A stretch of DNA of 64,000 nucleotides from Natrialbaceae archaeon Tc-Br11_E2g14 (GCA_001564275.1 LKND01000002.1:23456-87455), one strand, 5' to 3'. Numbered from the stretch's first letter, positions 18,629 to 28,671 are shown. Translations and numbers: made by a program. The notes: generated from the sequence alone by a model not told the origin.

Positions 18629-19702
18629 ATGTACAGTGGGGACGAATCCGACGATTTGATCGCCTACCAGGTTCGCCGTCGCCTGGCTGGCATCATGGGT
18701 CGGACCGAACTCCTCCTCGAGGGCGAACTCGGTCCGCTGGCTGCGGAACAACAGCGTGCCCTCGAGCAGATCGAACGCGATGGTTACGAACTGACGGCAA
18801 CACTCGATGCCGAACCGGCGGCGGCCGCGTCCGGTGTCGCGGCGGCCACGGACCCGAGTACCACTGGTGCCCTCGAGGAACCGGCTGAAGGCCCCGTCGA
18901 CCACCTCCTGGTCGCCAGCAACCGGCCCCCGTTCCTCGAGGCACTGGAACGCGAGACGGCACCCGCAGGCGCGGAGGTCACGGTCGTGACGACGGTGACG
19001 GACGCACTTGCGGCTGTTGAAACGAACGACGTCGATCGCCTCCTCGTCGACGTGTTGTTCGACGATCGCTTCGGGCTCGATGTCGTCGATCGGCTGGCGA
19101 GCGACGCCGACCTGGACGTTCCGTTCGGTCTCCTGTCGACCGTCCACGTCGCTTCCGAACCTCCTCGGGTCGGCGTCAGTGCCGTGGTGTCGACCGACGT
19201 TGGCCACGAGGGGCTGGGGGCCGCCCTCGAGTTCGCCGCGGGTACTTCAGCTGCCGAAACGGGCCGCACGGTCGGCCTGCTGGGCGGTGATGCTGTTTCT
19301 CCCCTTCGACCAGCCCTCGAGCGGTGGTGTTCGCAGGTCGTCTCCGTCGACGGGTGGTTCGAGCACGACTCGGCCGACAGCGAATGCGGGCCTCTCGAGT
19401 TGGGGTCCGAAGCTATCGATATCGTCGTCACCGACTTCGAGTCCTTTCGGCAACTCGAACCCGCCGACATCGACGCACTTAGACGGCGTGATGGTGTTTC
19501 ACGGCCGCTGGTACTCGCCGCGTCGACGGCGGCGGATCCGGTCGACCGAGAGTGGATTCCGTTGCTCGGTGCCCCACAGGACCCGAGGCCGATCGACCCA
19601 GTCGGTCTGATCGGTGACGCCCTCGCCAGTCACGGCCACGAGCGGCGCTGGGGGCACGGCTCTGACGAGGCCATCCCGACGGCACCGGGTGATCGACGAT
19701 GA
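18629..19702 (+). CDS. HisKA-like (His-less) N-terminus plus receiver-like domains
   Basis: AYQVRRRLAGIMGRTELLLEGELGPL; receiver-like VDHLLVASNRPPFLEALERET...DRLLVDVLFDDRFGLDVVDRL; second Rossmann-like segment. Confidence 0.65.
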   Translation: MYSGDESDDLIAYQVRRRLAGIMGRTELLLEGELGPLAAEQQRALEQIERDGYELTATLDAEPAAAASGVAAATDPSTTGALEEPAEGPVDHLLVASNRPPFLEALERETAPAGAEVTVVTTVTDALAAVETNDVDRLLVDVLFDDRFGLDVVDRLASDADLDVPFGLLSTVHVASEPPRVGVSAVVSTDVGHEGLGAALEFAAGTSAAETGRTVGLLGGDAVSPLRPALERWCSQVVSVDGWFEHDSADSECGPLELGSEAIDIVVTDFESFRQLEPADIDALRRRDGVSRPLVLAASTAADPVDREWIPLLGAPQDPRPIDPVGLIGDALASHGHERRWGHGSDEAIPTAPGDRR

Positions 19703-20136
19703 GTGTCGATGATGACCAGCGGGGTGACGGTGGTGACACTGCCACGAGTACAGCTGTCGATGCTGGACACTCCCTCGAAATCTTGATCGTCGAGGACGAC
19801 GAGAGCGTCGCCGATCTCATCGCATTCAAATTCGAGACCCAGGGGTACGCCACTCGAGCGTTCGACAACGGCGCGGACGCCCTGGCACACCTCGAGGACG
19901 CCGAGGCCCTGCCGTCGGCCATCGTTCTCGATCTCGTCATGCCGGGCCTCGACGGCATGGCGGTGCTCGAGCGTATCGCCGATTCGACGCGACTGTCGGC
20001 GATTCCGGTGATCGTCCTGACCGGACGACAGGATGACGACGTCGTCACGCGTGCGTTCGAACTCGGTGCCGACGATTACGTAACGAAACCGTTCAGTCCC
20101 GCAGCACTGGCCACCCGCGTCACCCGATTCTGCTGA
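19699..20136 (+). CDS. CheY-like response regulator receiver domain protein
   Basis: ILIVEDDESVADLIAFKFETQGY; AIVLDLVMPGLDGMAVLERI; VIVLTGRQDDDVV; GADDYVTKPFSPAAL. Confidence 0.95.
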   Translation: MSVDDDQRGDGGDTATSTAVDAGHSLEILIVEDDESVADLIAFKFETQGYATRAFDNGADALAHLEDAEALPSAIVLDLVMPGLDGMAVLERIADSTRLSAIPVIVLTGRQDDDVVTRAFELGADDYVTKPFSPAALATRVTRFC

Positions 20137-21296
20137 TGGTGGCCACACTCGTTATCTGGGTGGCCGCGTTCGTACTCATCGGCGTTTTCCTCCTCTCGGC
20201 CGGCACCGTTGGTCTCGCCGTTCGCCACCAGCGAAGCGACCGTTGCCGGGACGAGGTCACCCGTTCGGTTCGCCGGGAACTCTTCGATCGATTCGGGCGA
20301 GCGGATCCGGAGTGGGAGGCCTGGGTCGCCTCGCTCGACGCCGTCGAACGCCGTGCGCTTCGGTCCCTGCTCGATCGCTATCTCCGGACGATCAGCGGCC
20401 AGGAACGCGGGTCCTTTCTGGTGCTGGCGCGCGCCATGGGCCTCAGGCGGCGGGCTATCGACTCGTTGCAGGATGGGTCGGTGTCGGAACGCCTACGAGC
20501 GCTGGCGTGGCTCGCGCTGCTCGACCGACGGGTGCCAGCCAGACTCCTTCGAACACACTGCACGGATCACCGCCGGCTTCGCGAGGCTGCTGCCAGCGTC
20601 GTCCTCGCCCATCGTGAGGCCTACACGGACGGCGACGCCCTGGGCACCGAGTTACTCATCCACGACGGACAGGAGGTCCTCACCGTGTACGGCCTCGAGA
20701 CCCTGGCTAGGCTGAACGAACGCGGGTCGACACCGCTACTGGAGCGGGGTGCCGATGCCGCGGAGTCCTGGCGCGCTGACTTCCTCGTGCAGGTACTGAC
20801 GGTCCTCTCGGAGTGTCAACTCACTGACCCTGACGAGGCACTCGAGTGGGTGCTTCCACTGTTGAGACACGACGATGCCACGGTTCGAGCCACCGCGGTG
20901 AGCGTGTTCGAACAGGCTGGCTGGCGTCGCGGCCTGCGCGACCGACTCCCCATCGAGGCAGTCACGGACGACCCTGCGCCCGCCGTTCGCCGTTCGGCGT
21001 TCGACCTCCTCGCGGCGTGGGGTGACCGCCGGTCGCGCGAGCGCTTGCTCGAGGCTGCCCAGCAGGAGCCCGACGAACGGACTAGACTGTCGGCCTACCG
21101 GGCGTTCCTTGCGCTGGCGGACAACGACACTGTCGACGAAGCCGCGGTCGACGATCCGCTGTGGGCCTGGGCCCGTCGCGACGACCAGGACCAAGACGTC
21201 GGGACCGTCCTTTCGTGGTCCGAGACGACGGTTCCCTCACCGCCGAGCCTCGAGCTCGACCCCACTGACACAGTCACGGGTGAGACGGATGAGTAG
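20136..21296 (+). CDS. Membrane-anchored HEAT-repeat protein
   Basis: N-terminal TM; repeated LRALAWLALLDRR / VRATAVSVFEQAGWR / VRRSAFDLLAAWGDRRSRERL. Confidence 0.85.
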   Translation: MVATLVIWVAAFVLIGVFLLSAGTVGLAVRHQRSDRCRDEVTRSVRRELFDRFGRADPEWEAWVASLDAVERRALRSLLDRYLRTISGQERGSFLVLARAMGLRRRAIDSLQDGSVSERLRALAWLALLDRRVPARLLRTHCTDHRRLREAAASVVLAHREAYTDGDALGTELLIHDGQEVLTVYGLETLARLNERGSTPLLERGADAAESWRADFLVQVLTVLSECQLTDPDEALEWVLPLLRHDDATVRATAVSVFEQAGWRRGLRDRLPIEAVTDDPAPAVRRSAFDLLAAWGDRRSRERLLEAAQQEPDERTRLSAYRAFLALADNDTVDEAAVDDPLWAWARRDDQDQDVGTVLSWSETTVPSPPSLELDPTDTVTGETDE

Positions 21297-22686
21297 TCCA
21301 GCGACCGTTGCATCGGTATTTTTCATCGGCTACTTCCTGCTGATCAACGGCAGCTACCTCGCGATCAACGTCGCCGCGCTGGTGCAACTCCGCGATCACC
21401 TCGATCGGCAGGGCTACGAACCCGTCGGCAACCGGACGGGCAACCCCTTCGTCCCGGGTGTGGCCGTCGTCGTTCCCGCTTACAACGAGGCGGCGGTCAT
21501 CGTCGACAGCGTTCGATCGATGCGCTCACTGGAGTACCCCAACTACGACACCATCGTCGTCAACGACGGGTCGACCGATGGCACCCTCGAGGCATTGATT
21601 GACGCCTTCGATCTCGAGCGCGTCGGCGATGGGTCACCGTTCGACCTTCCATGCCAACCGGTTCGCGCCATCTACCGCCAACCGGAGCGCGATCTGATCG
21701 TCATCGACAAGGAAAACGGTGGAAAAGCCGACGCGCTCAACGCCGGTCTCTACTACACGGACCAGCCGCTTTTCTGTGCGGTCGACGCCGACTCGCTCAT
21801 CGAACACGGTGCACTCTACGACGTCGTCGAACCGTTCCTCGAGCGGCCAACCGAGACGGTTGCGACGGGTGGGGCGGTTCGTCTTGCCAACGGCTGTACG
21901 TTCCGCAACGGTATGGTCGACCGGATCGACCTCCCGACCAATCGACTCGTCAGGTTCCAGGCCGCCGAGTACCTGCGGGCGTTCCTGTCGGGTCGCATTG
22001 GGCTCAGCCGTCTCGGCAGTCTGCTCGTCATCTCCGGCGCGTTCGGCGTCTTTCGGACCGATGCCCTCCGAGAGATCGGCGGCTACGACACGACCAGCAT
22101 CACCGAGGACATGGAGATCGTCGTTCGCCTCCACCGTCACCTCATCGACCAGGGCCGGGCCTACGACGTCACGTTCCTCCCCCGTCCGGTCGTCTGGACC
22201 GAAGTCCCCGAATCCCGGGCGGTGCTCTCCAGGCAGCGCCGACGCTGGTTCCGGGGTCTCCTCGACACGCTCGTCAAGCACCGGGGCGCGATTGGGCGAC
22301 GAAGATACGGCGTTGTCGGCCTGTTTGCCCTGCCGTACTTCCTGATCATCGAGATGGGTGGCCGGCTGATCGAGGGGCTCGGGTATCTCCTCATCCCCCT
22401 GCTCTTCTTGACCGGCTACCTCGACGTCACCTTCTTTCTCGCGTTCATGCTCGCCGCAGCCGGACTCGGTGCCCTGCTCTCGGCCGTGGCGGTGCTGATC
22501 GAGGTCCTCACCTACCGTCGGTACGACGACCCGAAAACCGTCGCCGTCCTGCTCGGCTATGGGCTCGTCGAGGCCGTCTGGTACCGGCCGTGGAAGGCCC
22601 TCCAGGCCTGGCGTGGCCTCATCGAATACGTCCGGGGCGACCGATCCTGGGGCGAGATGACCCGGGTCGGATTCGACCTCGAGTGA
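21289..22686 (+). CDS. Processive-type family 2 glycosyltransferase
   Basis: VVVPAYNEAAVI, VVNDGSTDGT, ENGGKADALNAG, AVDADS, TED, RQRRRW (Q(Q/R)xRW-type); TM segments. Confidence 0.92.
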   Translation: MSSPATVASVFFIGYFLLINGSYLAINVAALVQLRDHLDRQGYEPVGNRTGNPFVPGVAVVVPAYNEAAVIVDSVRSMRSLEYPNYDTIVVNDGSTDGTLEALIDAFDLERVGDGSPFDLPCQPVRAIYRQPERDLIVIDKENGGKADALNAGLYYTDQPLFCAVDADSLIEHGALYDVVEPFLERPTETVATGGAVRLANGCTFRNGMVDRIDLPTNRLVRFQAAEYLRAFLSGRIGLSRLGSLLVISGAFGVFRTDALREIGGYDTTSITEDMEIVVRLHRHLIDQGRAYDVTFLPRPVVWTEVPESRAVLSRQRRRWFRGLLDTLVKHRGAIGRRRYGVVGLFALPYFLIIEMGGRLIEGLGYLLIPLLFLTGYLDVTFFLAFMLAAAGLGALLSAVAVLIEVLTYRRYDDPKTVAVLLGYGLVEAVWYRPWKALQAWRGLIEYVRGDRSWGEMTRVGFDLE

Positions 22687-22928
22687 GACCCCTCCCCTCG
22701 TCGTGGGCCGCCTTGCCAATCGGGTGCCGACTCGAGGCCAACCCCCGAGTTGGGCCGGCTCCGCGTGAGGCGCCTCGATAGTCACCGCCGGGCCGGTTTC
22801 TTTCGTCCCCTTCCGGTGGCTGTCGACCCGTGGCGAGGGTTCTGCGGGACGTGACGATACCCGCCTTCTCCACACGTGAGGAGGGGTCCGGCACAACACG
22901 TTTCTGCAATCGCTCTGCAGAGGGTAAT

Positions 22929-24119
22929 ATGGACGCGAAGACCGCCGACCTGGTGGAGACGAAACTGGACCAGGCCAGCGCCCGACTCGAGGCGCTCGAT
23001 ATCGACTGCTGGCTCACGTTTGCCCGCGAGACGAGTGAAATACCCGAACCGGCGCTGGCGCTGATTCTCGGCGCGGACGTCGTCTGGGAGAGTGCGTTTC
23101 TCCTGACCCCGAGCGGTGATCACCACGCGATCGTCGGCCGGTACGACGCCGATCCAGTCGAAGCAATCGGTCGCTACGAGGTTCACCCGTACGACGAATC
23201 CATCCGTGACCCACTTCGGGATGTACTCGAGCGTGTCGATCCCGACCGAATCGCGATCAATTACGCCGAAAGCGAACAGGTCGCAGATGGGCTGACGCAC
23301 GGGATGTATCGCCGGCTCTGTACGCTCCTCGAGGGGACCGACTACCCCGACCGATTCGAGTCGAGCGCGCCCGTGATGGGGTATCTTCGCCACTCCCTGA
23401 CCGACCTCGAGCGGTCGCGGATGGCTCGTGCCGCCGAACTGACCGAGGCGTTGCTTGCCGAGGCGGTCGACGCGTGGGAACCCGACTGGACCGAAGCCAG
23501 GTTCGCCGATTTCCTCCACGATCGAATGCGTGCGGACGGGCTCGAGAGCGCCTGGAGCTGGGACGGCTGCCCGGCCGTCGACGCGGGTTCGGCGGCCCCT
23601 GTCGGGCACACGCATCCGGGCGACCGAACGGTGCCACCAGGAGAAGTGTTACACGTCGACTTCGGGGTACGCTACGAGGGATACGCGTCGGACATCCAGC
23701 GACTGTACTACCGGCCCCGCAACGGCGAGTCGCCACCAGCTGGCTTACAGACCGCGTTCGAGGACGTGCGGGCCGCCATCGAGGCCGGAAAGGCCGTCCT
23801 CGAGCCTGGTGTCGCCGGCCACGAGGTCGACGCCGCGGTCCGGACGGCGATCACCGACCGTGGCTGGCCGGCGTTCGAACACGCAGCCGGGCACACCGTC
23901 GGCCGAAACGCCCACGATGCCGGCCCCCTGCTCGGACCCCGCTGGGACCGCTACGCTGATCGGCCCGAGCGCACGGTTTCGGCGGGCGAGGTGTACACCC
24001 TCGAGTTGGGCGTCGAAACGGAGTGGGGATATCTCGGCCAGGAGGAACTGCTCGCGGTGACCGACGACGGCGCAACGTACTTTTTGCCGCCCCAGACCGC
24101 CCTTCGGACGCTCGAGTGA
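22929..24119 (+). CDS. M24 family metallopeptidase (Xaa-Pro peptidase-like)
   Basis: VGHTHPGDRTVPPGEVLHVDFGVRYEGYASDIQRLYY; AGHTVGRNAHDAG; YTLELGVETEWGYLGQEE. Confidence 0.9.
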   Translation: MDAKTADLVETKLDQASARLEALDIDCWLTFARETSEIPEPALALILGADVVWESAFLLTPSGDHHAIVGRYDADPVEAIGRYEVHPYDESIRDPLRDVLERVDPDRIAINYAESEQVADGLTHGMYRRLCTLLEGTDYPDRFESSAPVMGYLRHSLTDLERSRMARAAELTEALLAEAVDAWEPDWTEARFADFLHDRMRADGLESAWSWDGCPAVDAGSAAPVGHTHPGDRTVPPGEVLHVDFGVRYEGYASDIQRLYYRPRNGESPPAGLQTAFEDVRAAIEAGKAVLEPGVAGHEVDAAVRTAITDRGWPAFEHAAGHTVGRNAHDAGPLLGPRWDRYADRPERTVSAGEVYTLELGVETEWGYLGQEELLAVTDDGATYFLPPQTALRTLE

Positions 24120-24368
24120 GAACGGGGACCCTCGTGTTTCGGGGACCGTGGTAGTGACCGAACGGCATTGTATACATCTACGGGGATCGCTACACTCGTA
24201 GCCCTCACGAGGACCGTTGCACCCAGCTCCCATCGCCGACTCGTCCGTGCACCTACTGGTATAGAAATCATAGGAATTCCTTCTGGTTGACCCCGACGCT
24301 GGCTTGCACTTTCACTTCCACAATGGTGTTAACGAGGGTTTATACGGGGTCCGGCACAACGACCGAGT

Positions 24369-25400
24369 ATGCCTACAGTTGATCTCGAGACGCTCCCCGG
24401 CGTGGGGCCGGCAACGGCGGACAAACTCTCGGACGCGGGCTACGACTCCTTCCAGAGTCTGGCCGTCGCCTCTCCCTCGGAACTCTCCAACACGGCGGAC
24501 GTCGGCGAGTCGACCGCGAGCGACATCGTCCGTGCCGCTCGCGAAGCCGCCGACATCGGTGGCTTCGAGACGGGATCGGCCGTCCTCGAGCGACGGAATC
24601 AGATCGGGAAGCTCTCCTGGCACATCGACGAGGTCGACGACCTCCTCGGTGGCGGGATCGAAACGCAGTCGATAACCGAGGTGTACGGCGAATTCGGCTC
24701 CGGGAAGTCCCAGGTCACCCACCAGATGGCCGTCAACGTCCAGCTCCCCCGCGAGGTCGGCGGCCTCCACGGGAGTACCATCTTCATCGACTCCGAGGAC
24801 ACCTTCCGTCCCGAGCGGATCGACGACATGGTTCGTGGTCTCCCCGACGAGGCCATCAACGCCGCCCTCGAGGACCGCGAGATCGAGGGCTCGGCCGACG
24901 ACGAGGAAGCTGTCGACGAACTCATCCAGAGCATGCTCGAGTACATTCACGTCGCGAAGGCGTTCAACTCGAACCACCAGATGCTCCTGGCGGAGAAGGC
25001 AAACGAGATCGCGGGCGAACACGAGGACTCGGAGTATCCCGTTCGCTTGCTCTGTGTCGACTCCCTGACCGCACACTTCCGTGCGGAGTACGTCGGCCGT
25101 GGCAACCTCGCGAACCGACAGCAGAAACTCAACAAGCACCTCCACGACATCGACAAGGTCGGCAACCTCCACAATGCGGCGGTCATCGTCACCAACCAGG
25201 TCACCTCCAACCCCGACGCGTTCTTCGGCGACCCGACGAAGCCCATCGGTGGCAACATCCTCGGGCACAAGTCCACGTTCCGGATCTACCTGCGCAAGTC
25301 CAAAGGCGATAAGCGGATCGTCAAACTCGTCGACGCGCCGAACCTCGCCGACGGGGAGGCCGTCATGCGCGTTCAGGACGGCGGCCTGAAACCCGAGTGA
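24369..25400 (+). CDS. radA: DNA repair and recombination protein RadA
   Basis: HhH domain [67 protein letters not shown]. Confidence 0.98.
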   Translation: MPTVDLETLPGVGPATADKLSDAGYDSFQSLAVASPSELSNTADVGESTASDIVRAAREAADIGGFETGSAVLERRNQIGKLSWHIDEVDDLLGGGIETQSITEVYGEFGSGKSQVTHQMAVNVQLPREVGGLHGSTIFIDSEDTFRPERIDDMVRGLPDEAINAALEDREIEGSADDEEAVDELIQSMLEYIHVAKAFNSNHQMLLAEKANEIAGEHEDSEYPVRLLCVDSLTAHFRAEYVGRGNLANRQQKLNKHLHDIDKVGNLHNAAVIVTNQVTSNPDAFFGDPTKPIGGNILGHKSTFRIYLRKSKGDKRIVKLVDAPNLADGEAVMRVQDGGLKPE

Positions 25401-25440
25401 CGGCGCTGACGATCCTTTTCCAAACTGTGTGAGCCAACGG

Positions 25441-25737
25441 TCAGAGCGGAAACCGCTCGCGAATCCAGTCGATCAGGGACTCTTCCTCGTCTAAGTCCTC
25501 TGGGCTCGGGACGACCCGTTCGTCCGGTTTGATTCGCGCCCGGCCGTGATTCGTCTCGACGACGATGAGGCGGTCCTCTTTCAGCGTCGCGAGCGCGTCC
25601 TCGAGCTCGTCGATGTCGACGGCGACGGCTGCCCGAAGTTCGAACACCGTCATCCCCTCTTCGCCGCGATTGACCAGGGCGTCGAGGACGGCCACCTCGG
25701 TCGAGGGTCGGTCACGGTACTCCCGTTTGGCTCGCAT
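25441..25737 (-). CDS. Small winged-helix-like haloarchaeal protein (DUF6432-like)
   Basis: MRAKREYRDRPSTEVAVLDALVNRGEEGMTVFELRAAVAVDIDELEDALATLKEDRLIVVE. Confidence 0.8.
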   Translation of the reverse strand: MRAKREYRDRPSTEVAVLDALVNRGEEGMTVFELRAAVAVDIDELEDALATLKEDRLIVVETNHGRARIKPDERVVPSPEDLDEEESLIDWIRERFPL

Positions 25738-25908
25738 TCGTCCGTACGTTCGTGATGCCGGGATTTGACGTTTGCCGTTGCACGGGTTGGGACGAGGTGG
25801 TCACCCGGCGGCAGAATCACGACGCCCGTGATCGACTCGAGAGGCACATGCCTGGCGGTGTGTGGTCGTCGGTACGTTTTTTATCCCCTGCCTCGGAACG
25901 ATGGGGTA

Positions 25909-27123
25909 ATGGCCCTGCGATGTTCGCTGCTCGGACACGATTTCGGCGAGCCCGAAGTCGATCGTGAGCGCGAAGAACGGGGAAGCGAGGTCGTCGTGAC
26001 CGTGACGGAGTTCAAACGGTGCGATCGCTGTGGCAAGCGGAAGGTCACCAGCGAGAACACCGAGATCACGTCCGCGCGAAGGAACGACGAGCCCGATACC
26101 CCAGACCAGTCCGTGCCCGCACCCGAGGAGTCATCCACACCCGCATCCGAGTCCAGTGATGAGGTGTCAACGGCGACGAGTGACGCCGGCGACGGGCAGC
26201 ATCCCGTCGATCTCGACAGCGGTACCCACGTCGATGCCGATCCGGCACTCGAGGGAGCGGACGCGACGATTATCGACGGTTCGGACGACGGCGAACCGGA
26301 CCAGCGCGCCGAACCTGACCCTGGCGCACCGTCTGGGGACGCTGGGGATGGGAGTGTGCGACCCGGTGCCGACCCCGAAGCCGAGCCGTCCGCTGGGCAG
26401 AAACCCGACGCGGTCGAGACAGCGGACGCGCTCGAGGAGGACGGGCCGATCACTGACGACGCGGAGATTCTGACCGACGACGAGATGCCCGAGGGCGATC
26501 GGGGCCACGGCGAGTGGCCCGAGACGGACGACGTCGGCCCGCCGGTTGGGGCCGACAACGAGCCAGCGGCGTGGCCCGAGAGCGAGGACCAGGCCGACTC
26601 CGAGGATCCAGCGCCGGATGCAGAGAGGCCCTCCGCGTCGGGAACCGAGGCGTCGGGCGTGGCCGACCCGGCGGACCAATCTGAAGGGCAGACTCACGAG
26701 GCGGACACGGCGGAGCCATCGGCTGGTGAACTGACCTTCGAGGAGGACCAGGGTGCGGATCACGGGGGTCACGAGCGTGCCTGGGAAGGAAGCGAAAGCG
26801 AGGATCACGACCAGGACTCGGGCCAGGGTCCGGGTCCGGACCACGATCAGGTCACCGACGACGCCGAATTCATCGACGGTACCGATGAACACGCAGAGGG
26901 CTCCCGAGCGTCCGACGATAATTCGACGGGCGAACTCGATACCGGTATTGCCAGCGCGGGATCGGCACCGGCGCCGGGCGAGGCTGGGACACAGCAGGGG
27001 GCGTTCACCGAGTTCTTTTGTCCGCAATGTTCGTTCGTCGCGCCGGGGGACCGAGGTTCCCTCCGTGCCGGTGACATCTGTCCCGAGTGTCGGAAGGGAT
27101 ATCTGGGCGAGCGAGACCGGTAG
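25909..27123 (+). CDS. Split zinc-ribbon protein with a long acidic linker
   Basis: N-terminal CSLLGHDFGEPEVDRE...CDRCGKRK; C-terminal FFCPQCSF...CPECRKGY; acidic low-complexity linker of over 300 aa. Confidence 0.8.
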   Translation: MALRCSLLGHDFGEPEVDREREERGSEVVVTVTEFKRCDRCGKRKVTSENTEITSARRNDEPDTPDQSVPAPEESSTPASESSDEVSTATSDAGDGQHPVDLDSGTHVDADPALEGADATIIDGSDDGEPDQRAEPDPGAPSGDAGDGSVRPGADPEAEPSAGQKPDAVETADALEEDGPITDDAEILTDDEMPEGDRGHGEWPETDDVGPPVGADNEPAAWPESEDQADSEDPAPDAERPSASGTEASGVADPADQSEGQTHEADTAEPSAGELTFEEDQGADHGGHERAWEGSESEDHDQDSGQGPGPDHDQVTDDAEFIDGTDEHAEGSRASDDNSTGELDTGIASAGSAPAPGEAGTQQGAFTEFFCPQCSFVAPGDRGSLRAGDICPECRKGYLGERDR

Positions 27124-27381
27124 GTCACGGTCGGCCCTGACCCGCTTTCGGAAATCGACCACCGACTCGAGACACGGTCGTCCGTTCACTCGAGGAGGCG
27201 AACACCGGCGGTCGTGGGGGGTCGGCATCGTCACGTCCCGATCAGGTCGCCGGGGTAGTCCCTGACCGGTGAACAGGGAGACGGCCCCGCTCGATATCTC
27301 GGATTGACGCTCAGCCAGCGCCCCTGCATCGGCTGGCAGTGATGAAAAGAGGTAAACGCTCGCCCCGTATAGTGGTGGCCG

Positions 27382-27765
27382 ATGAAGGAGTACAAGATGC
27401 GTCGCGGTGAACATCTCGAGGATCGCATTCCCGACATGAAAGCCACGATCGAGGACTACTTCGGCCCGACGACGGGAACGGAGGAATTCAAGGGAAGCGA
27501 CCTCTACGTCATCGACGAACCCAAGAACCCGGTCTTCGAGCGCATCACTGCAGGGGCGGTCCAGTACTCCGGGAAGAAAGACACGCTCGCGGTCGATTTC
27601 GTCGAGCGTGATCCGACCGAACTCGGACCCGACGAACTCGAGGCTGCGGGTGAGGCCGTGTCGGCGAAAAACGAGTTCCTGCTCGAGGCGACGGGTCGGG
27701 ATGCGAAGTCCCGCCGGGAGTCGTTGAAGCGTGCGGTCGAGGACGACCCGGATCACGATTTCTGA
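27382..27765 (+). CDS. DUF5611-like haloarchaeal protein
   Basis: MKEYKMRRGEHLEDRIPDMKATIEDYFG...; compact ORF. Confidence 0.8.
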   Translation: MKEYKMRRGEHLEDRIPDMKATIEDYFGPTTGTEEFKGSDLYVIDEPKNPVFERITAGAVQYSGKKDTLAVDFVERDPTELGPDELEAAGEAVSAKNEFLLEATGRDAKSRRESLKRAVEDDPDHDF

Positions 27766-28002
27766 GGATTGCAATCGATCGGTCCGGTGGGTCGCGTGTC
27801 GCCGAGTTCTCGTGGTCACCTACTTGTCCTCGAGCGCACGCCGTCGATTCCTCGAAACTCGGTCTTGAGGATCCCGAGACCTCCCGAACCGACCCCGTCG
27901 GTGATCGGTACTCTCGAGCGCTCTCAGAGACAGCCTGCCCTCCCCCGTCGACCGCGGCGCTCGCAGTGCTCGCGACGCGATCCCGGCCGTGGACTCCTGA
28001 TC

Positions 28003-28133
28003 GTGGCTATAGTAACAATTGAAACGATTTACACACCCTCACAACGAGTCGGCTCAGAACCGGTGATAGACCGGTTCTGAGCCGTGGTATCGTGAGGGTG
28101 TGTGCAATGACTTTCAGTGGCTACTATAGTCAC
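28003..28133 (-). repeat. F1 MITE-like nested palindrome, copy B (131 bp, intact)
   Basis: Termini GTGGCTATAGTA / TACTATAGTCAC (11/12 inverted); arms acacaccctcac 28031..28042 / 28092..28103; inner 14-bp arms 28051..28064 / 28070..28083 with 5-nt loop. Confidence 0.92.
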
Positions 28134-28185
28134 CCCACTCGAGTGTCGAGCATCGTGTATTGCCCAGGCCGACCGACCATACTGT

Positions 28186-28671
28186 TCAGCTGTCCCGGTC
28201 GTCCCGACGCGTTTCGACCTCGAGTAGGCCAATCCCGTCGTCGCTCGAGCGGACCTCGAGGACGTCGCCGACACGGCAGTCGTTGAAATCGTCGGTGAGG
28301 ATCGACACCTCGCGACAGCCACTCGCCGCGTCGGGGTCGTTCAGCGGTGCGGTATCACAGATCGTCGCGTGGAGCGTGACGTCCAGGTACGCGGCCTCGA
28401 GTTCGCGGGCGAGTTCTTCTTCGAAGACCAGTGGCTCGTCGTCGTCGAATCGGCCCTCGAGATCGTCGTGAACGTCCTCGTAGGTGGGGCCAGCGGTCGT
28501 CTCTCGCCGGGCGATGAGGGTGATGCTGCGCTCGGCTTCGGCCTCGAGGTCGAGTTCGGTCGCCTCGATGCGCTTTTCCGTGAGGACGACGCGATCGGTC
28601 AGCCCCAGGGTGCGGAGACAGCCGGCGAGGGCGAGTGTGGGCAGGGTCGCGAGGAACGTCCGGCGGTACAC
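28186..28671 (-). CDS. Putative secreted lipoprotein
   Basis: Frame after GTG at 28671: (V)YRRTFLATLPTLALAGCLRTLG...; lipobox-like LAGC. Confidence 0.7.
   Translation of the reverse strand: MYRRTFLATLPTLALAGCLRTLGLTDRVVLTEKRIEATELDLEAEAERSITLIARRETTAGPTYEDVHDDLEGRFDDDEPLVFEEELARELEAAYLDVTLHATICDTAPLNDPDAASGCREVSILTDDFNDCRVGDVLEVRSSDDGIGLLEVETRRDDRDS

Noticed and set aside
22754-22928. Possible repeat or regulatory region upstream of the M24 peptidase gene
   Set aside because: Only short palindromic words (ctctgcagag) with no second copy seen.
27130-27380. Possible structured ncRNA before the DUF5611-like gene (ccagcgcccctgcatcggctgg)
   Set aside because: Only one short stem recognisable; not enough to support an RNA gene by eye.
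26167-27819. 550-aa minus-strand ORF
   Set aside because: Arg-rich antisense translation of the zinc-ribbon and DUF5611-like genes.
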